A stretch of DNA of 23,840 nucleotides from positions 1-23,840 of the IMG/VR virus record IMGVR_UViG_3300006104_000074; one strand, written 5' to 3'. The stretch's first letter is position 1; every line of letters begins with the position of its first letter. The position numbers and the translations under genes are program-made. This DNA comes from a virus. Under the pieces are notes generated by a model, which did no database searches, had not been told where the DNA came from, and saw nothing but the letters and a program-made list of their open reading frames with translations. Positions 7,578-15,659 of this stretch are shown here, piece after piece.

Positions 7578-9666
7578 ACAAAGAGATAAAAAACTAAAGG
7601 GCAAATCTGACTCCAGATTGGCCCTTTTCTCCTTTATTGACTCAGAAGCTCTACAGCCTCATGTTGAAGAAAAAAGTAGAGATTTACCCAAACTTGTTAA
7701 AAACAACGAAAATTTTGATGTTCGCGCCTACATGGATAGTCTAGTAGACGAGAATACAGGTATAATTCGTGACTTAAAAATTGACGATAGAGATTTCCCT
7801 TCTGCTAAAAACTTTTTTGACTACTCAACTACCATAATTGGGAATGATGCTAACCCTCCTTGGATTGCACAGATGTGGATGTGCGTATTTGCCCTGGGAG
7901 AAGTATGCCCAATCTGCAGCTCCAAAAAATGGTCTAACTTTAGATACATTATAGAGGAAGTAGGTAAACACGTTCCAGCAGAAGCATTAAAAGAACACCT
8001 TGTATTCTTGGAGTATGGAATATGTCCTAAGTGCAAAACACATAAGTGGGAACTCATTAAAAACCACGGACTTAAAAACTATGCTGAATTAGTAGCTGTG
8101 TTTGGTCAACGGTCAGGTAAGAGTAGCAGTCTTGCGTTAATGTCGACCTACATAACTCATAGATACCTTAAACTACCTCCACTCGGCACCCTAACTAAAG
8201 CAATACAGAGGTCTACTCCAATTACTTCCACATTTGTCTCCCTTAATTTTGCTAAGGCGTATAAGCTTTTGTGGACACCTTATTTACGCATATTGCAGGA
8301 TTCAAAATGGTGGAATGACTACCATGAATTTCTAAAATACACTTCAAATAGATTAGGAGTTGAGCTAATAAAGGATAAGGATGTATTTTTGAAATACTTA
8401 CACCGCAACATGGAATTATACCCAGCTGGGCCTAAAGGCGAAACTCTCCGTGGAGAAACTAGATTTCAGGCTTCAATAGATGAGTTGGCGTTGTTTCCTC
8501 AACCTGCGGGAGATTCAGAAGAAGATGAGGATACAGATAGAGCCAATGCTGATAAAACTCATACATCCTTAAGTACAAGTCTATCTACTATTCAAGGAGT
8601 ACACTTAGAACTGTTAAAAAGACACATTGATATTCCTCCTGCTCTCATGTGCGGAATATCTTCTCCCATGGCTGAAAGAGATAAAGTGTGGAGATTGTTT
8701 CAAGATTCACAAACTATTGAAGGTTCAAAAACCATACTTGGAGTAAATGCTGCAACTTGGGAAATTAACCCAAACATGGATAGAGAAACATCTCCCATGA
8801 TAATAAACGCATTTAGACGAAACTCAGTCAATGCAATGCGAGACTATGGTGCAGTCCCTCCAAAAGTAAACTCTCCGTTTTTAAGCCCAACTAACTTTCC
8901 TTACAAACTGTGGACACAACCTCCAACGCACGAGTTAATTCCCATGCTCGATGAGCCTGGAGTAACTTATGCGAAAGTCCGTAAACTCAATAATGTTTCT
9001 TTTCCATCCGTACTTTGTTTAGACGCAGGCAGAACAAACAACTCTTTTGCAGTTGTAGCTGGTCACTTTGATTTGCATGCTCAAAAGGTCGTTGTAACAA
9101 CTCTATTAGAGATAAAACCAGTAGAAGGTCGTCCAATTGACTTTAATTTGGTCTATAAGAATGTTATACTTCCAATAGCTAAAGATGTCCATGCTACTGC
9201 TTGTTTTGCTGACCAATGGCAGGGTGTAGAATTGTTAGATAGACTAAAAGATGATATGGGTAAGTATGGAAATGGAAAACCTAAGTGTGGTGTACGAACT
9301 TACTCTCCAAAGAGGTTTGACTTTGATACTTTAACAAGTTTACTGACTAACAGCAACATAAGACTACCCTTCATTAAAAAGGAAGTATACGACGAGACAA
9401 TACAGTCATTGCACAATATAAAAGTGGAGACAGCATTTCCTTCTCAGCATCTATTACTGCAAATGCTAACTATTCGGGATGTAGGTGATACACGTTGCCC
9501 AGAAAAAGGTGTTGGTTATACGGATGACTTGTACCGAGCACTTGTGCTGCTAACCCGTATATTTGATGAAAAAGTAATGGAACGTTTGAAGACAATTAAA
9601 GTAGAATCAACAAGTAATGAGCAGTTAACAGTAAAGCCTATCTATGTTTCTCGTGGTGGATTATAA
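7567..9666 (+). CDS. Terminase large subunit (packaging ATPase/nuclease)
   Basis: 699 residues. The motor protein that drives DNA into the prohead and cuts the concatemer. Walker A is GQRSGKSS at 180-187; Walker B is ASIDELALF with D305-E306. The C-terminal RNase H-like nuclease shows VLCLDAGRTN (D486), FADQWQGVELL (D549) and YTDDLYRAL (D653-D654). Before Walker A two CPxC pairs (C114/C117 and C153/C156) make a probable zinc ribbon, unusual for this family. An acidic insert (GDSEEDEDTDRAN) follows Walker B. AGAGGAAG precedes ATG 7567, which lies inside the previous gene. HNH and RuvC-like nucleases follow. Confidence 0.93.
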   Translation: MLGKQRDKKLKGKSDSRLALFSFIDSEALQPHVEEKSRDLPKLVKNNENFDVRAYMDSLVDENTGIIRDLKIDDRDFPSAKNFFDYSTTIIGNDANPPWIAQMWMCVFALGEVCPICSSKKWSNFRYIIEEVGKHVPAEALKEHLVFLEYGICPKCKTHKWELIKNHGLKNYAELVAVFGQRSGKSSSLALMSTYITHRYLKLPPLGTLTKAIQRSTPITSTFVSLNFAKAYKLLWTPYLRILQDSKWWNDYHEFLKYTSNRLGVELIKDKDVFLKYLHRNMELYPAGPKGETLRGETRFQASIDELALFPQPAGDSEEDEDTDRANADKTHTSLSTSLSTIQGVHLELLKRHIDIPPALMCGISSPMAERDKVWRLFQDSQTIEGSKTILGVNAATWEINPNMDRETSPMIINAFRRNSVNAMRDYGAVPPKVNSPFLSPTNFPYKLWTQPPTHELIPMLDEPGVTYAKVRKLNNVSFPSVLCLDAGRTNNSFAVVAGHFDLHAQKVVVTTLLEIKPVEGRPIDFNLVYKNVILPIAKDVHATACFADQWQGVELLDRLKDDMGKYGNGKPKCGVRTYSPKRFDFDTLTSLLTNSNIRLPFIKKEVYDETIQSLHNIKVETAFPSQHLLLQMLTIRDVGDTRCPEKGVGYTDDLYRALVLLTRIFDEKVMERLKTIKVESTSNEQLTVKPIYVSRGGL

Positions 9667-9673
9667 ATTTGAG

Positions 9674-9690
9674 AACAATTTTAGGTTGAG
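9674..9690 (+). repeat. 17-bp direct repeat, copy 1 (AACAATTTTAGGTTGAG)
   Basis: AACAATTTTAGGTTGAG occurs here, in the 36-nt gap between terminase and HNH genes, and again exactly at 23194-23210, before the spike gene. Both are in true gaps and end 12 and 2 nt before an ATG. The second copy supplies the ribosome-binding AGG of its gene; this copy precedes a separate GAGAGG. It may be a promoter or mRNA element, or a recombination leftover. Confidence 0.6.
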
Positions 9691-9702
9691 AGGATTTAAC
9701 TC

Positions 9703-9933
9703 ATGAAAAGAGAAACTTACAACTCAACCTATTACAAACTTCGTAACTCCATTACTAAAAGAGATAAAAACTGTGTTCAATGCGGTGAGAAAGCGAACCA
9801 CAGGCATCACATCATACCCTTATCACGTGGCGGTACTAACTCTATGGCAAACTTGATGTTCTTGTGTGAAACTTGCCACCAATCTAAACATAGACACAAG
9901 TTTACTAATAAGCGAAAGGTAAAGGCATGTTAG
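9703..9933 (+). CDS. Small HNH endonuclease
   Basis: 76 residues with a complete HNH/beta-beta-alpha-metal signature: C24xxC27, the HRHHI segment (H33-H36), N50 and C55xxC58H59, so zinc and catalytic residues are all present. GAGAGG at 9688-9693 supports ATG 9703. HNH proteins beside large terminases are known to assist cleavage and packaging in HK97-like phages; a free-standing homing nuclease is the alternative. Its short length without a DNA-recognition extension and its place within the terminase-RuvC group, overlapping the next gene by 7 nt, favour a packaging role, which is inference. Confidence 0.9.
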   Translation: MKRETYNSTYYKLRNSITKRDKNCVQCGEKANHRHHIIPLSRGGTNSMANLMFLCETCHQSKHRHKFTNKRKVKAC

Positions 9934-10391
9934 TATTAGGATTAGATCCAGGAACTAAGAACTTTGGTTTTTCCTTAGTTGAGTTTAAAGGAAAGCCAAA
10001 TGTGGTTACTACTGGAATGCTCAATTATCCAATTTCTGACTTGGTAAATTACCAAGAAGGTAAGGAGCTGTTTAAGAAAGAGGTAAAAGCCCTAAGTAAA
10101 AATTCAAGTTTAATTGCTGTTGAGCGGTTTCAATCTCGAGGTGGTAAAGCTGGAAAAACTATTGAGTGTGTTAACATAATGATAGGTTTATTGGATCAGT
10201 GCAATAAACCTTTATCCATGTTTTTACCTGCTACTTGGAAAATGGACTTTACTCGAAGGTTTGGATTCAAGGTTGTAGAAACTTATTCGCATTTTGATTG
10301 CAAAAATCACGAAGTTGATGCCTCACTAATTGCAATCTATGCTTACTCCAAGTTTGTTAAACCGATAGAGTACAACTGGAAGAAAATTTAA
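9927..10391 (+). CDS. RuvC-like Holliday junction resolvase
   Basis: 154 residues with the RuvC active-site pattern: LGLDPGTKNFGFSLV (D7), IAVERFQSRG (E66) and NHEVDASLIAIYA (H128, D131). RuvC enzymes cut branched DNA symmetrically; phage versions trim recombination intermediates before packaging. E80 (KTIE) may be a further acidic ligand. Length is slightly below bacterial RuvC (about 173). It overlaps the HNH gene by 7 nt, so the two nucleases are probably co-translated after terminase. Inability to cleave specific sequences or an RNase H-like alternative cannot be excluded. Confidence 0.85.
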   Translation: MLVLGLDPGTKNFGFSLVEFKGKPNVVTTGMLNYPISDLVNYQEGKELFKKEVKALSKNSSLIAVERFQSRGGKAGKTIECVNIMIGLLDQCNKPLSMFLPATWKMDFTRRFGFKVVETYSHFDCKNHEVDASLIAIYAYSKFVKPIEYNWKKI

Positions 10392-10397
10392 TTAAAC

Positions 10398-10423
10398 ATG
10401 GGGATTGAAAATGGGGATTGAAA
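10398..10423 (+). repeat. Tandem 13-bp duplication of ribosome site and start codon
   Basis: ATGGGGATTGAAA occurs twice in tandem and is followed by ATGG, placing ATG codons at 10398, 10411 and 10424, each within the same context. The 13-nt period changes frame: the first two ATGs open 7- and 6-codon frames that stop at once, and only ATG 10424 opens the long gene. GGGG in the second unit supplies a ribosome site 7 nt before the true start. Confidence 0.9.
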
Positions 10424-11395
10424 ATGGCTAATGCAACATTACTTCCAATAGACTTTATTACCGCAGGAATTTCACCAACTCTTTCTGTAACTTCTAAAGA
10501 TGAACCAGAATACCTTAAAGGGTGGGTGGATTCAAACTTGGTAGTTGCAGCCAATGAAGTTGCAGGCGGTGGCGGCCTTCCAACTTGGTGGACTAAGCTT
10601 AGCGACGAAGAGCAAGAATCCTATTTGGAAGAACATCCTAATTCCAAATATGCGGATGCAGCGAAATCTCATATTGAGCGACGTAAAGCTGCATCCGTAG
10701 TAGCTCCATTAACTCCAGAGCAAAAGTCAGAAGGTAATAGAGTAGTTAAGTTTCTAAAGACTAAAAAGCAGCATTTGGTTATAGCGGCTAAAGCTCATGC
10801 TCTAGAATGGAAACATGCGGGTGGTGCTGTTTCTAGACTAACTACTGGTAAGCCTTTAGAAGACCACCACAAGGAAGCATTAACTGCAGTCGGTACTGAT
10901 TTAGCACGCCTTATTATGGCAACAGCTAGCGGTGGAAAGTCAGAAGTGGCTAAGCTTTTGGGTGAAGGACTGGCTGATCTATGTAAGGACACCTTTATTA
11001 AAGTAGCGTTGGGAACTGCAGTTGGACTCAATCCTTCTTCGCATAGAACAACTTCTGGCTACTTAATGTTAACGTCAAGAGAAAATAAAAACTCAATGGA
11101 ATCCATTAGCAAAGAACAACTTGAAAGAATAACAGAAAAAACAATTCTTCTTGTCTTAGAAGAGTTAGAAAAGAAATTTAAGGAGGATACTCCTAAGGAA
11201 GTTAAGAAAGCTTTAGAAAAAACAACCAATAAGGCTTTAGTGGTTAAGGCTAAGATTGATATGAGCGAAGAAGTTGCAGGTGCTGGTCTTTGTCCTGAGT
11301 GCCGTAAGCCAATGGGGACAACACTGGTTGGAGGGCATGAAATGCTGGTTTGCTATACGGATAGAATTACGTTACCTAAACCAGACGGGTGTTAA
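10424..11395 (+). CDS. Unknown phage protein with HPNSK motif and C-terminal zinc ribbon
   Basis: 323 residues, function not recognised. Residues 55-75 form a motif W-W-x2-L-x7-Y-L-x2-HPNSK that recurs at the C-terminus of the gene at 11978. A helical, Ala/Lys-rich middle follows (about 90-200, including GKSEVAKLLGEGLADL), then a charged helical stretch (LEELEKKFKEDTPKEVKK) and a C-terminal candidate zinc ribbon, C290PEC293, C310 and C323. Start ATG 10424 is set by the duplicated ribosome site; TTG 10418 is in frame but poor. A virion or head-associated role is suggested only by its place between packaging genes and portal. Confidence 0.65.
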   Translation: MANATLLPIDFITAGISPTLSVTSKDEPEYLKGWVDSNLVVAANEVAGGGGLPTWWTKLSDEEQESYLEEHPNSKYADAAKSHIERRKAASVVAPLTPEQKSEGNRVVKFLKTKKQHLVIAAKAHALEWKHAGGAVSRLTTGKPLEDHHKEALTAVGTDLARLIMATASGGKSEVAKLLGEGLADLCKDTFIKVALGTAVGLNPSSHRTTSGYLMLTSRENKNSMESISKEQLERITEKTILLVLEELEKKFKEDTPKEVKKALEKTTNKALVVKAKIDMSEEVAGAGLCPECRKPMGTTLVGGHEMLVCYTDRITLPKPDGC

Positions 11396-11396
11396 G

Positions 11397-11969
11397 TTGG
11401 GAATTAAAAAAACAAAACCCAGTAGAGCTTTAGTTAAGGTTAGTAAACGAGAACCTAAAAAGTTAAGCAAAAAGCTATCTAAAGTTAGTGAAAAGTTATC
11501 TTCTATATTGGGGGATAGCTCGGAAAACATATTAGGTTTGCTTGAAGCTAACAATTCTGAGTCGGCATCAAACTTAATACTAACAAAACTGATGCAGTCT
11601 TTAGTTGATACAATCCCCTATGCTGAAAATAATGTAAGAAAAACTCGGGGTCAAAAGGGAGTTTATCAGTTAAATTCGTTAGTTCAATCCTTGCGAGAAC
11701 TAATGATTGATATGCAAGCAGTGAGGGACAAGGGACTACTTGGTGAACGCCTAGTTGAAAAAATTATTAGACCAGCTTTTATGGACATAGGTAAAACTTT
11801 GGTTGAAGAAGATGATAGAATGTACCGAGAATTAAGAGACCAGTTTGATTCAGAAGCAGTAACAGCAATTCGTAAACTTCAAAAAGAGTCGATTGCAAGA
11901 ATTGCTGAGTTTATGAACCGTCAATATAGTGAAGTTAAAGAAGGTACTATTGCCTTCATTCAAAACTAA
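11397..11969 (+). CDS. Hypothetical basic helical protein
   Basis: About 190 residues, not recognised. The frame is open back to 11274 inside the previous gene, but no ATG with a good ribosome site exists; TTG 11397, one base after the previous stop, is the best coupled start, with ATG 11337 as alternative. The N-terminus is strongly basic and Lys/Ser-rich (KREPKKLSKKLSKVSEKLS), followed by long predicted helices with heptad-like hydrophobics (LVQSLRELMIDMQAV, MYRELRDQFDSEAVTAIRKL), so a coiled-coil protein is likely. Its place in the pre-portal block suggests a head or DNA-associated factor, without direct evidence. Confidence 0.5.
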   Translation: MGIKKTKPSRALVKVSKREPKKLSKKLSKVSEKLSSILGDSSENILGLLEANNSESASNLILTKLMQSLVDTIPYAENNVRKTRGQKGVYQLNSLVQSLRELMIDMQAVRDKGLLGERLVEKIIRPAFMDIGKTLVEEDDRMYRELRDQFDSEAVTAIRKLQKESIARIAEFMNRQYSEVKEGTIAFIQN

Positions 11970-11977
11970 GGCGTAAA

Positions 11978-12577
11978 ATGAAGTTAACTCATTGGCTTAA
12001 AAGTTCAAAAATAGCAGAAGAAAAAGTTTCAGATAATTCTCCAATCTATGTATACCGAGAATTGCTTAATGTGGATCAATTGTCGGTGTGGGCTAAACAG
12101 CAAGGATTCTCTACTCTCTGTCAAAACTTGCACACTACAGTTGCTTGCTCTAAGACTCCAGTTTCTTGGAAAAGTATTAAGTTAGACAAAGACCAGGTAT
12201 GGGTTACGTCTTCCATTGTTTCTCAATCTCTTAATTGTTCTCTAGTTATTTTAGACGACTTAGTATTAGAGGAAAGACAAAAGGAGTTTGCGAAACTTGG
12301 AGTAGAAGACTACGGGACTTCCATGACACTGTCCTTAGAGACAAAAGCACAAGGAGCAGTTCTTCCATTTGCCTTAAAATTTGGAGGAGAAAAAGTTCGC
12401 TCATATACTATTGTACCTGCAGAACACCTTAATGCTTTTACTGAATTAGTTGGAGTTAAGCCTAGATTAAGTCATTGGTTCAAAACTTTAACCCAAGAAC
12501 AAAAAGATGAATACTTAAAAACCCATCCAAACTCGAAGCTTTCTGTTTGGAACTTGCACTCCAAAGATGCAAAGTAA
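11978..12577 (+). CDS. Acb1-like (2H phosphoesterase fold) protein, second catalytic His missing
   Basis: 199 residues. The segment YVYRELLNVDQLSVWAKQQG followed by NLHTTVACSKTPVSW matches, from memory, the phage domain typified by anti-CBASS protein Acb1 of T4, a 2H phosphoesterase that destroys cyclic-nucleotide signals using two HxT motifs. H52 and T54 form motif one. Where motif two is expected (DY..HVTL), this protein has DYGTSMTLS: S115 replaces His, T117 stays. The enzyme may be inactive, bind ligand only, or be structural. A C-terminal tail (167-187) carries the HPNSK motif shared with the protein encoded at 10424. It overlaps the next gene by 11 nt. Fold assignment is moderate; loss of activity is inference. 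Confidence 0.6.
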   Translation: MKLTHWLKSSKIAEEKVSDNSPIYVYRELLNVDQLSVWAKQQGFSTLCQNLHTTVACSKTPVSWKSIKLDKDQVWVTSSIVSQSLNCSLVILDDLVLEERQKEFAKLGVEDYGTSMTLSLETKAQGAVLPFALKFGGEKVRSYTIVPAEHLNAFTELVGVKPRLSHWFKTLTQEQKDEYLKTHPNSKLSVWNLHSKDAK

Positions 12578-13019
12578 ACGGCTAGTAAGAGCAGAAGTTG
12601 CACCGTTTATTGTTAACCGGTTAAAGAAACAATTCACTAAAAAGAAAATGGCTGTTTTTAGTGAATTGGGATTAAACAAAAGGGGTAGATTACGGGCAGA
12701 TATACTTGCGTTATCCATGTCCTCAATCATAACAATAGTGGAAGTAAAAAGTAGTGAAGCTGACTTTAAGGCGGATAATAAATGGGAACTCTACTTACCA
12801 TTTTGTAACCGTTTTTACTTTGCTGTACCAGAAGGCCTTAAACTTAATGTACCCAAGGGAATTGGAATAATTGCGGTGAATACTACTGGGAAAATGAGAG
12901 TAATTCAAAAATGCAAGTTTCGCTCAATAAAGAGCGAAGAAGTCAAGCAAAACATCTTAGTTAGATGTGCATTTAGAAACTCAGATAACAACACGAGAAA
13001 AAATAAAGGCAATAGTTAA
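12567..13019 (+). CDS. MmcB-like PD-(D/E)XK nuclease
   Basis: 150 residues. The core RLRADILALSMSSIITIVEVKSS then ADFKADNKWELYLPFCNRFYFAVP fits the MmcB (DUF1052) family, with D45 and E59-V-K61 as the PD-(D/E)XK catalytic set and a preceding FSELGL acidic position. MmcB is linked to mutagenesis/DNA repair in alphaproteobacteria; phage homologues are little described. The N-terminus is basic, and the C-terminus is Lys/Asn-rich. It overlaps the Acb1-like gene by 11 nt and is followed 12 nt later by portal. A role in host-DNA degradation, repair or packaging is possible; none is shown. Confidence 0.72.
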   Translation: MQSKRLVRAEVAPFIVNRLKKQFTKKKMAVFSELGLNKRGRLRADILALSMSSIITIVEVKSSEADFKADNKWELYLPFCNRFYFAVPEGLKLNVPKGIGIIAVNTTGKMRVIQKCKFRSIKSEEVKQNILVRCAFRNSDNNTRKNKGNS

Positions 13020-13031
13020 TAGGAAAATACA

Positions 13032-14675
13032 ATGTTCCTTTCAGCAAATACAGTATTCAAAAGTTCAGGTCAACCTGCCAAGTTAAATTCTAAAATAAAT
13101 GCTTCTGTCTTTGCTCAGCCGTTTATGGGCAATCCTTACCAGTATTTTCTTACTGGTATTATAAACCAGCAGCCTGACATAGATGATACTTTGCAAACTA
13201 TGCTGTTGCTACGGGATATTTATCAAAATGATAATATCGCTGGGTCTGCAGTTGATATGATATCGTCCTTTCCTTTTTCTGATTATGAATTGCGTGGATT
13301 AAAGGATAGTGAATTAGAGATTTTTAAGCAGTCATTAGCGCAGATTGATATAGTAGGGTTGTTAGCTAAAGTTAGCTTAGCCTATATGGTTGATGGATTT
13401 TACTGTGGAACCTTATTACTCTCTAAAGATCAAAAACTGGTTCAGGATATTATGACGCATGATGCTCTTCAATGCAACATACGGGCAAACATGCTTCAAG
13501 CTTCTGACCCAGTTATTCACGTTACAACAAACCAAGATATTCTTGCTTTTTTAAATGCAAATACGGAGTACTCAAAGGCCGTAACGGAAAGGTGGCCCTT
13601 AACTCTTAAAAATGCCTTGCTATCGGGTCAAATGATTCTTGACCCATTATCTACTGTGTATGTACCTAGGTCAGGCTTAACCAACAAACCCTTTCAGTCT
13701 TTTTTACAAAGAATTTTACCAATGTATTTATTGGAAAAAGCACTTTATAAAGGTACCTATACTGAAGCGGTAAGAAGACAAAGGTCTACTACGCATATTC
13801 AAATGGGAGATGATATTTGGACTCCAACTGATGCAGAACTAGCAGCAACTGTTAATTTGTTTATGGAGTCAGAAAGAGACCCGCTTGGTGGTTGGGTAGT
13901 TACACGGAATGGGGTTAACGTTTCTGAAATAAAGCCAGGTGGAGAATTTTGGAAATGGACGGAATTAAGTGACACTTTAACTCCCTACAAACTTCGAGCT
14001 TTAGGAATTTCAGAAGCCTTCCTATCTGGTGACGCTTCCTTTGCTTCGGCTGAAAGTGCATTTTCCGTTTTTCTCGAGACATGCAATTCGCATAGAATGG
14101 AAATGACTCGCAATGTAATTACAAATAAAATTTTTCCTCTAATAGCGTTAACTAATGATTTAGTTAAAGATGGCAAGCATTTGAACACCTCAAAGGTATC
14201 CGCAGTAGAGCTACTAACAGACGTACGGGTTAAAGGACAATTAAAAATACCAGAAATTCATTGGCATAAACAGTTAACCTCAAAATCAGAAGAGTCGTCT
14301 TTTGATATGCTAGAAAAGCTGAGCGAAAAAGGTGTACCAATAGCCATTAAAACTTGGGCGGCAGCTGCTGGGTATGATATAGACACCCTTATAAAAGATT
14401 CAATTGACAATCAAGAATATAAAGCTAGATTTGCAAAACTTGGAATTGGAAACAATAACGAAGAGGAGCCACTTTCGACAGAGGCTTCCTTGAAAAAAGT
14501 GGGAGTACTAAATAGAGATTGGAATGTAGAAGAGTCAAAAACTCCTAAGAATTTCGATGTGATGCTATCCTCCATTGCATCAAAAATGAACGGGGACCCT
14601 GAATATAGGGCTAAAGTAAGAAAATCAAATATGGAAAAGTTTGGATACTTCAAACTTAATTCAACCAATGTTTAG
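13032..14675 (+). CDS. Portal protein
   Basis: 547 residues, in the size range of phage portals, which form the dodecameric DNA channel at the head vertex. Recognisable parts are an N-terminal wing with LLRDIYQNDNIAGSAVDMI, a stem-like region, and the conserved late segment LGISEAFLSGDASFASAES with the following ETCNSHRMEMTRNVI helix, typical of SPP1/T4-type portal sequences. AATAGGAAA lies before ATG 13032. The end overlaps the next gene by 8 nt. No protease, scaffold or major capsid gene follows, unlike the usual head module. Confidence 0.82.
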   Translation: MFLSANTVFKSSGQPAKLNSKINASVFAQPFMGNPYQYFLTGIINQQPDIDDTLQTMLLLRDIYQNDNIAGSAVDMISSFPFSDYELRGLKDSELEIFKQSLAQIDIVGLLAKVSLAYMVDGFYCGTLLLSKDQKLVQDIMTHDALQCNIRANMLQASDPVIHVTTNQDILAFLNANTEYSKAVTERWPLTLKNALLSGQMILDPLSTVYVPRSGLTNKPFQSFLQRILPMYLLEKALYKGTYTEAVRRQRSTTHIQMGDDIWTPTDAELAATVNLFMESERDPLGGWVVTRNGVNVSEIKPGGEFWKWTELSDTLTPYKLRALGISEAFLSGDASFASAESAFSVFLETCNSHRMEMTRNVITNKIFPLIALTNDLVKDGKHLNTSKVSAVELLTDVRVKGQLKIPEIHWHKQLTSKSEESSFDMLEKLSEKGVPIAIKTWAAAAGYDIDTLIKDSIDNQEYKARFAKLGIGNNNEEEPLSTEASLKKVGVLNRDWNVEESKTPKNFDVMLSSIASKMNGDPEYRAKVRKSNMEKFGYFKLNSTNV

Positions 14676-15174
14676 TGTAACTGCAAAGCCTTGTGAGTTT
14701 TGGGTTTACAAAGGAAAAACACCAATAGTAGTTTCCTCAATGGAAATCACTCAAGGAACAGTATTTGGACTACTTACCGAGGATTTCGGTAAGATGGTTT
14801 TTCCTTCAAATATGAACAAGGAGTATTTAGTTAGTGCTGACACAATTAAAAACCTTCTAAAAGGAAACACGAAAATGGCTAAGGGCAAGTTAACAGCTCA
14901 TTACGTATCAACTGAAAAAGAAAGAGTGGAATCTCTAATTAAAGATGAGCAGTTTTACAAGTTTTGGATTTACACTGGTAAAAAGCCTATGAGTTTTAAT
15001 TACCGTGGAACTAACTACAGACTAGAACCAGGTGACCAGTTTGGTGTTAGAGAGTCCGCAGATAAAAAGAAGATTCGTTTTATACTTGGAGAAGATGTAA
15101 ATAGAGTATTTACCATTGAACATTCAGCTCTAGTTACACTTTCTAAAAACTCTAAACCGGCAAGAAGGGTTTAA
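14668..15174 (+). CDS. Unknown protein with duplicated domain, after portal
   Basis: 168 residues. Two halves look related: FWVYKGKTP at 11-19 followed by a beta-rich stretch to about 66, and FWIYTGKKP at 99-107 followed by a similar stretch to the end, so a domain duplication is likely. An in-frame ATG at 14875 (residue 70), preceded by AAGGA with 9-nt spacing, could start a C-terminal 99-residue product. ATG 14668 overlaps the portal gene by 8 nt and is preferred to TTG 14641. Function is not recognised; the position suggests a head-tail connector or a head decoration protein. Confidence 0.6.
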   Translation: MFSVTAKPCEFWVYKGKTPIVVSSMEITQGTVFGLLTEDFGKMVFPSNMNKEYLVSADTIKNLLKGNTKMAKGKLTAHYVSTEKERVESLIKDEQFYKFWIYTGKKPMSFNYRGTNYRLEPGDQFGVRESADKKKIRFILGEDVNRVFTIEHSALVTLSKNSKPARRV

Positions 15175-15203
15175 TAGCACAGTTAAAAGCAACAGGAGGA
15201 GTA

Positions 15204-15659
15204 ATGTTTGACTCGATGAGTAACGAAGACGAAGATACTCGAGATTATCCAGTAGTTGCCTTTGGGTTTAAGGGGGATATTCCAATAGGAGCTATTTCTC
15301 AAGACATGCTTATACTTCATAATGAATATAAAAATATGAAGTGCGCGCAGGACGATGCCGTAGACCATCTTGCTTCCGCTACGGGCATTCCTATTGTTGA
15401 TGAAAAACCAAACGTAATACTATTCTACAAAACAGAAAAGGGTCAAGAAATTCCTAAGTATGCGACTCCTTGCGAAGTAATTGTACGGGAATTAGTAACA
15501 GAAGACCCTCCTCAAGGGGTTGTACCTCCTGATATGAAAACTTTAAATCCAAATAGACATTCCTGGAGGTGGGGTCCTAACCTTACGGAAATGTACTTAA
15601 ACAGAAAAGCTCCTACAGGAGCTCCAATAATTGACCCGAGGTTGTACCACTTGTATTAA
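15204..15659 (+). CDS. Hypothetical protein in connector position
   Basis: 151 residues, not recognised. AGGAGGAGTA directly before ATG 15204 is the strongest ribosome site in the window, which suggests high translation, as expected of a structural protein. It has an acidic N-terminus (NEDEDTRD), a beta-rich middle and an aromatic, proline-rich C-terminus (SWRWGP, ending in RLYHLY). No signal peptide, membrane segment or catalytic motif is seen. It lies between the duplicated-domain protein and the baseplate-like gene. Confidence 0.6.
   Translation: MFDSMSNEDEDTRDYPVVAFGFKGDIPIGAISQDMLILHNEYKNMKCAQDDAVDHLASATGIPIVDEKPNVILFYKTEKGQEIPKYATPCEVIVRELVTEDPPQGVVPPDMKTLNPNRHSWRWGPNLTEMYLNRKAPTGAPIIDPRLYHLY

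Noticed and set aside
9662-9669. TATAAATT resembling the T4 late promoter TATAAATA
   Set aside because: It overlaps the terminase stop, matches 7 of 8 bases in an AT-rich genome, and I found no similar site at the other gaps, including the second copy of the 17-bp repeat.
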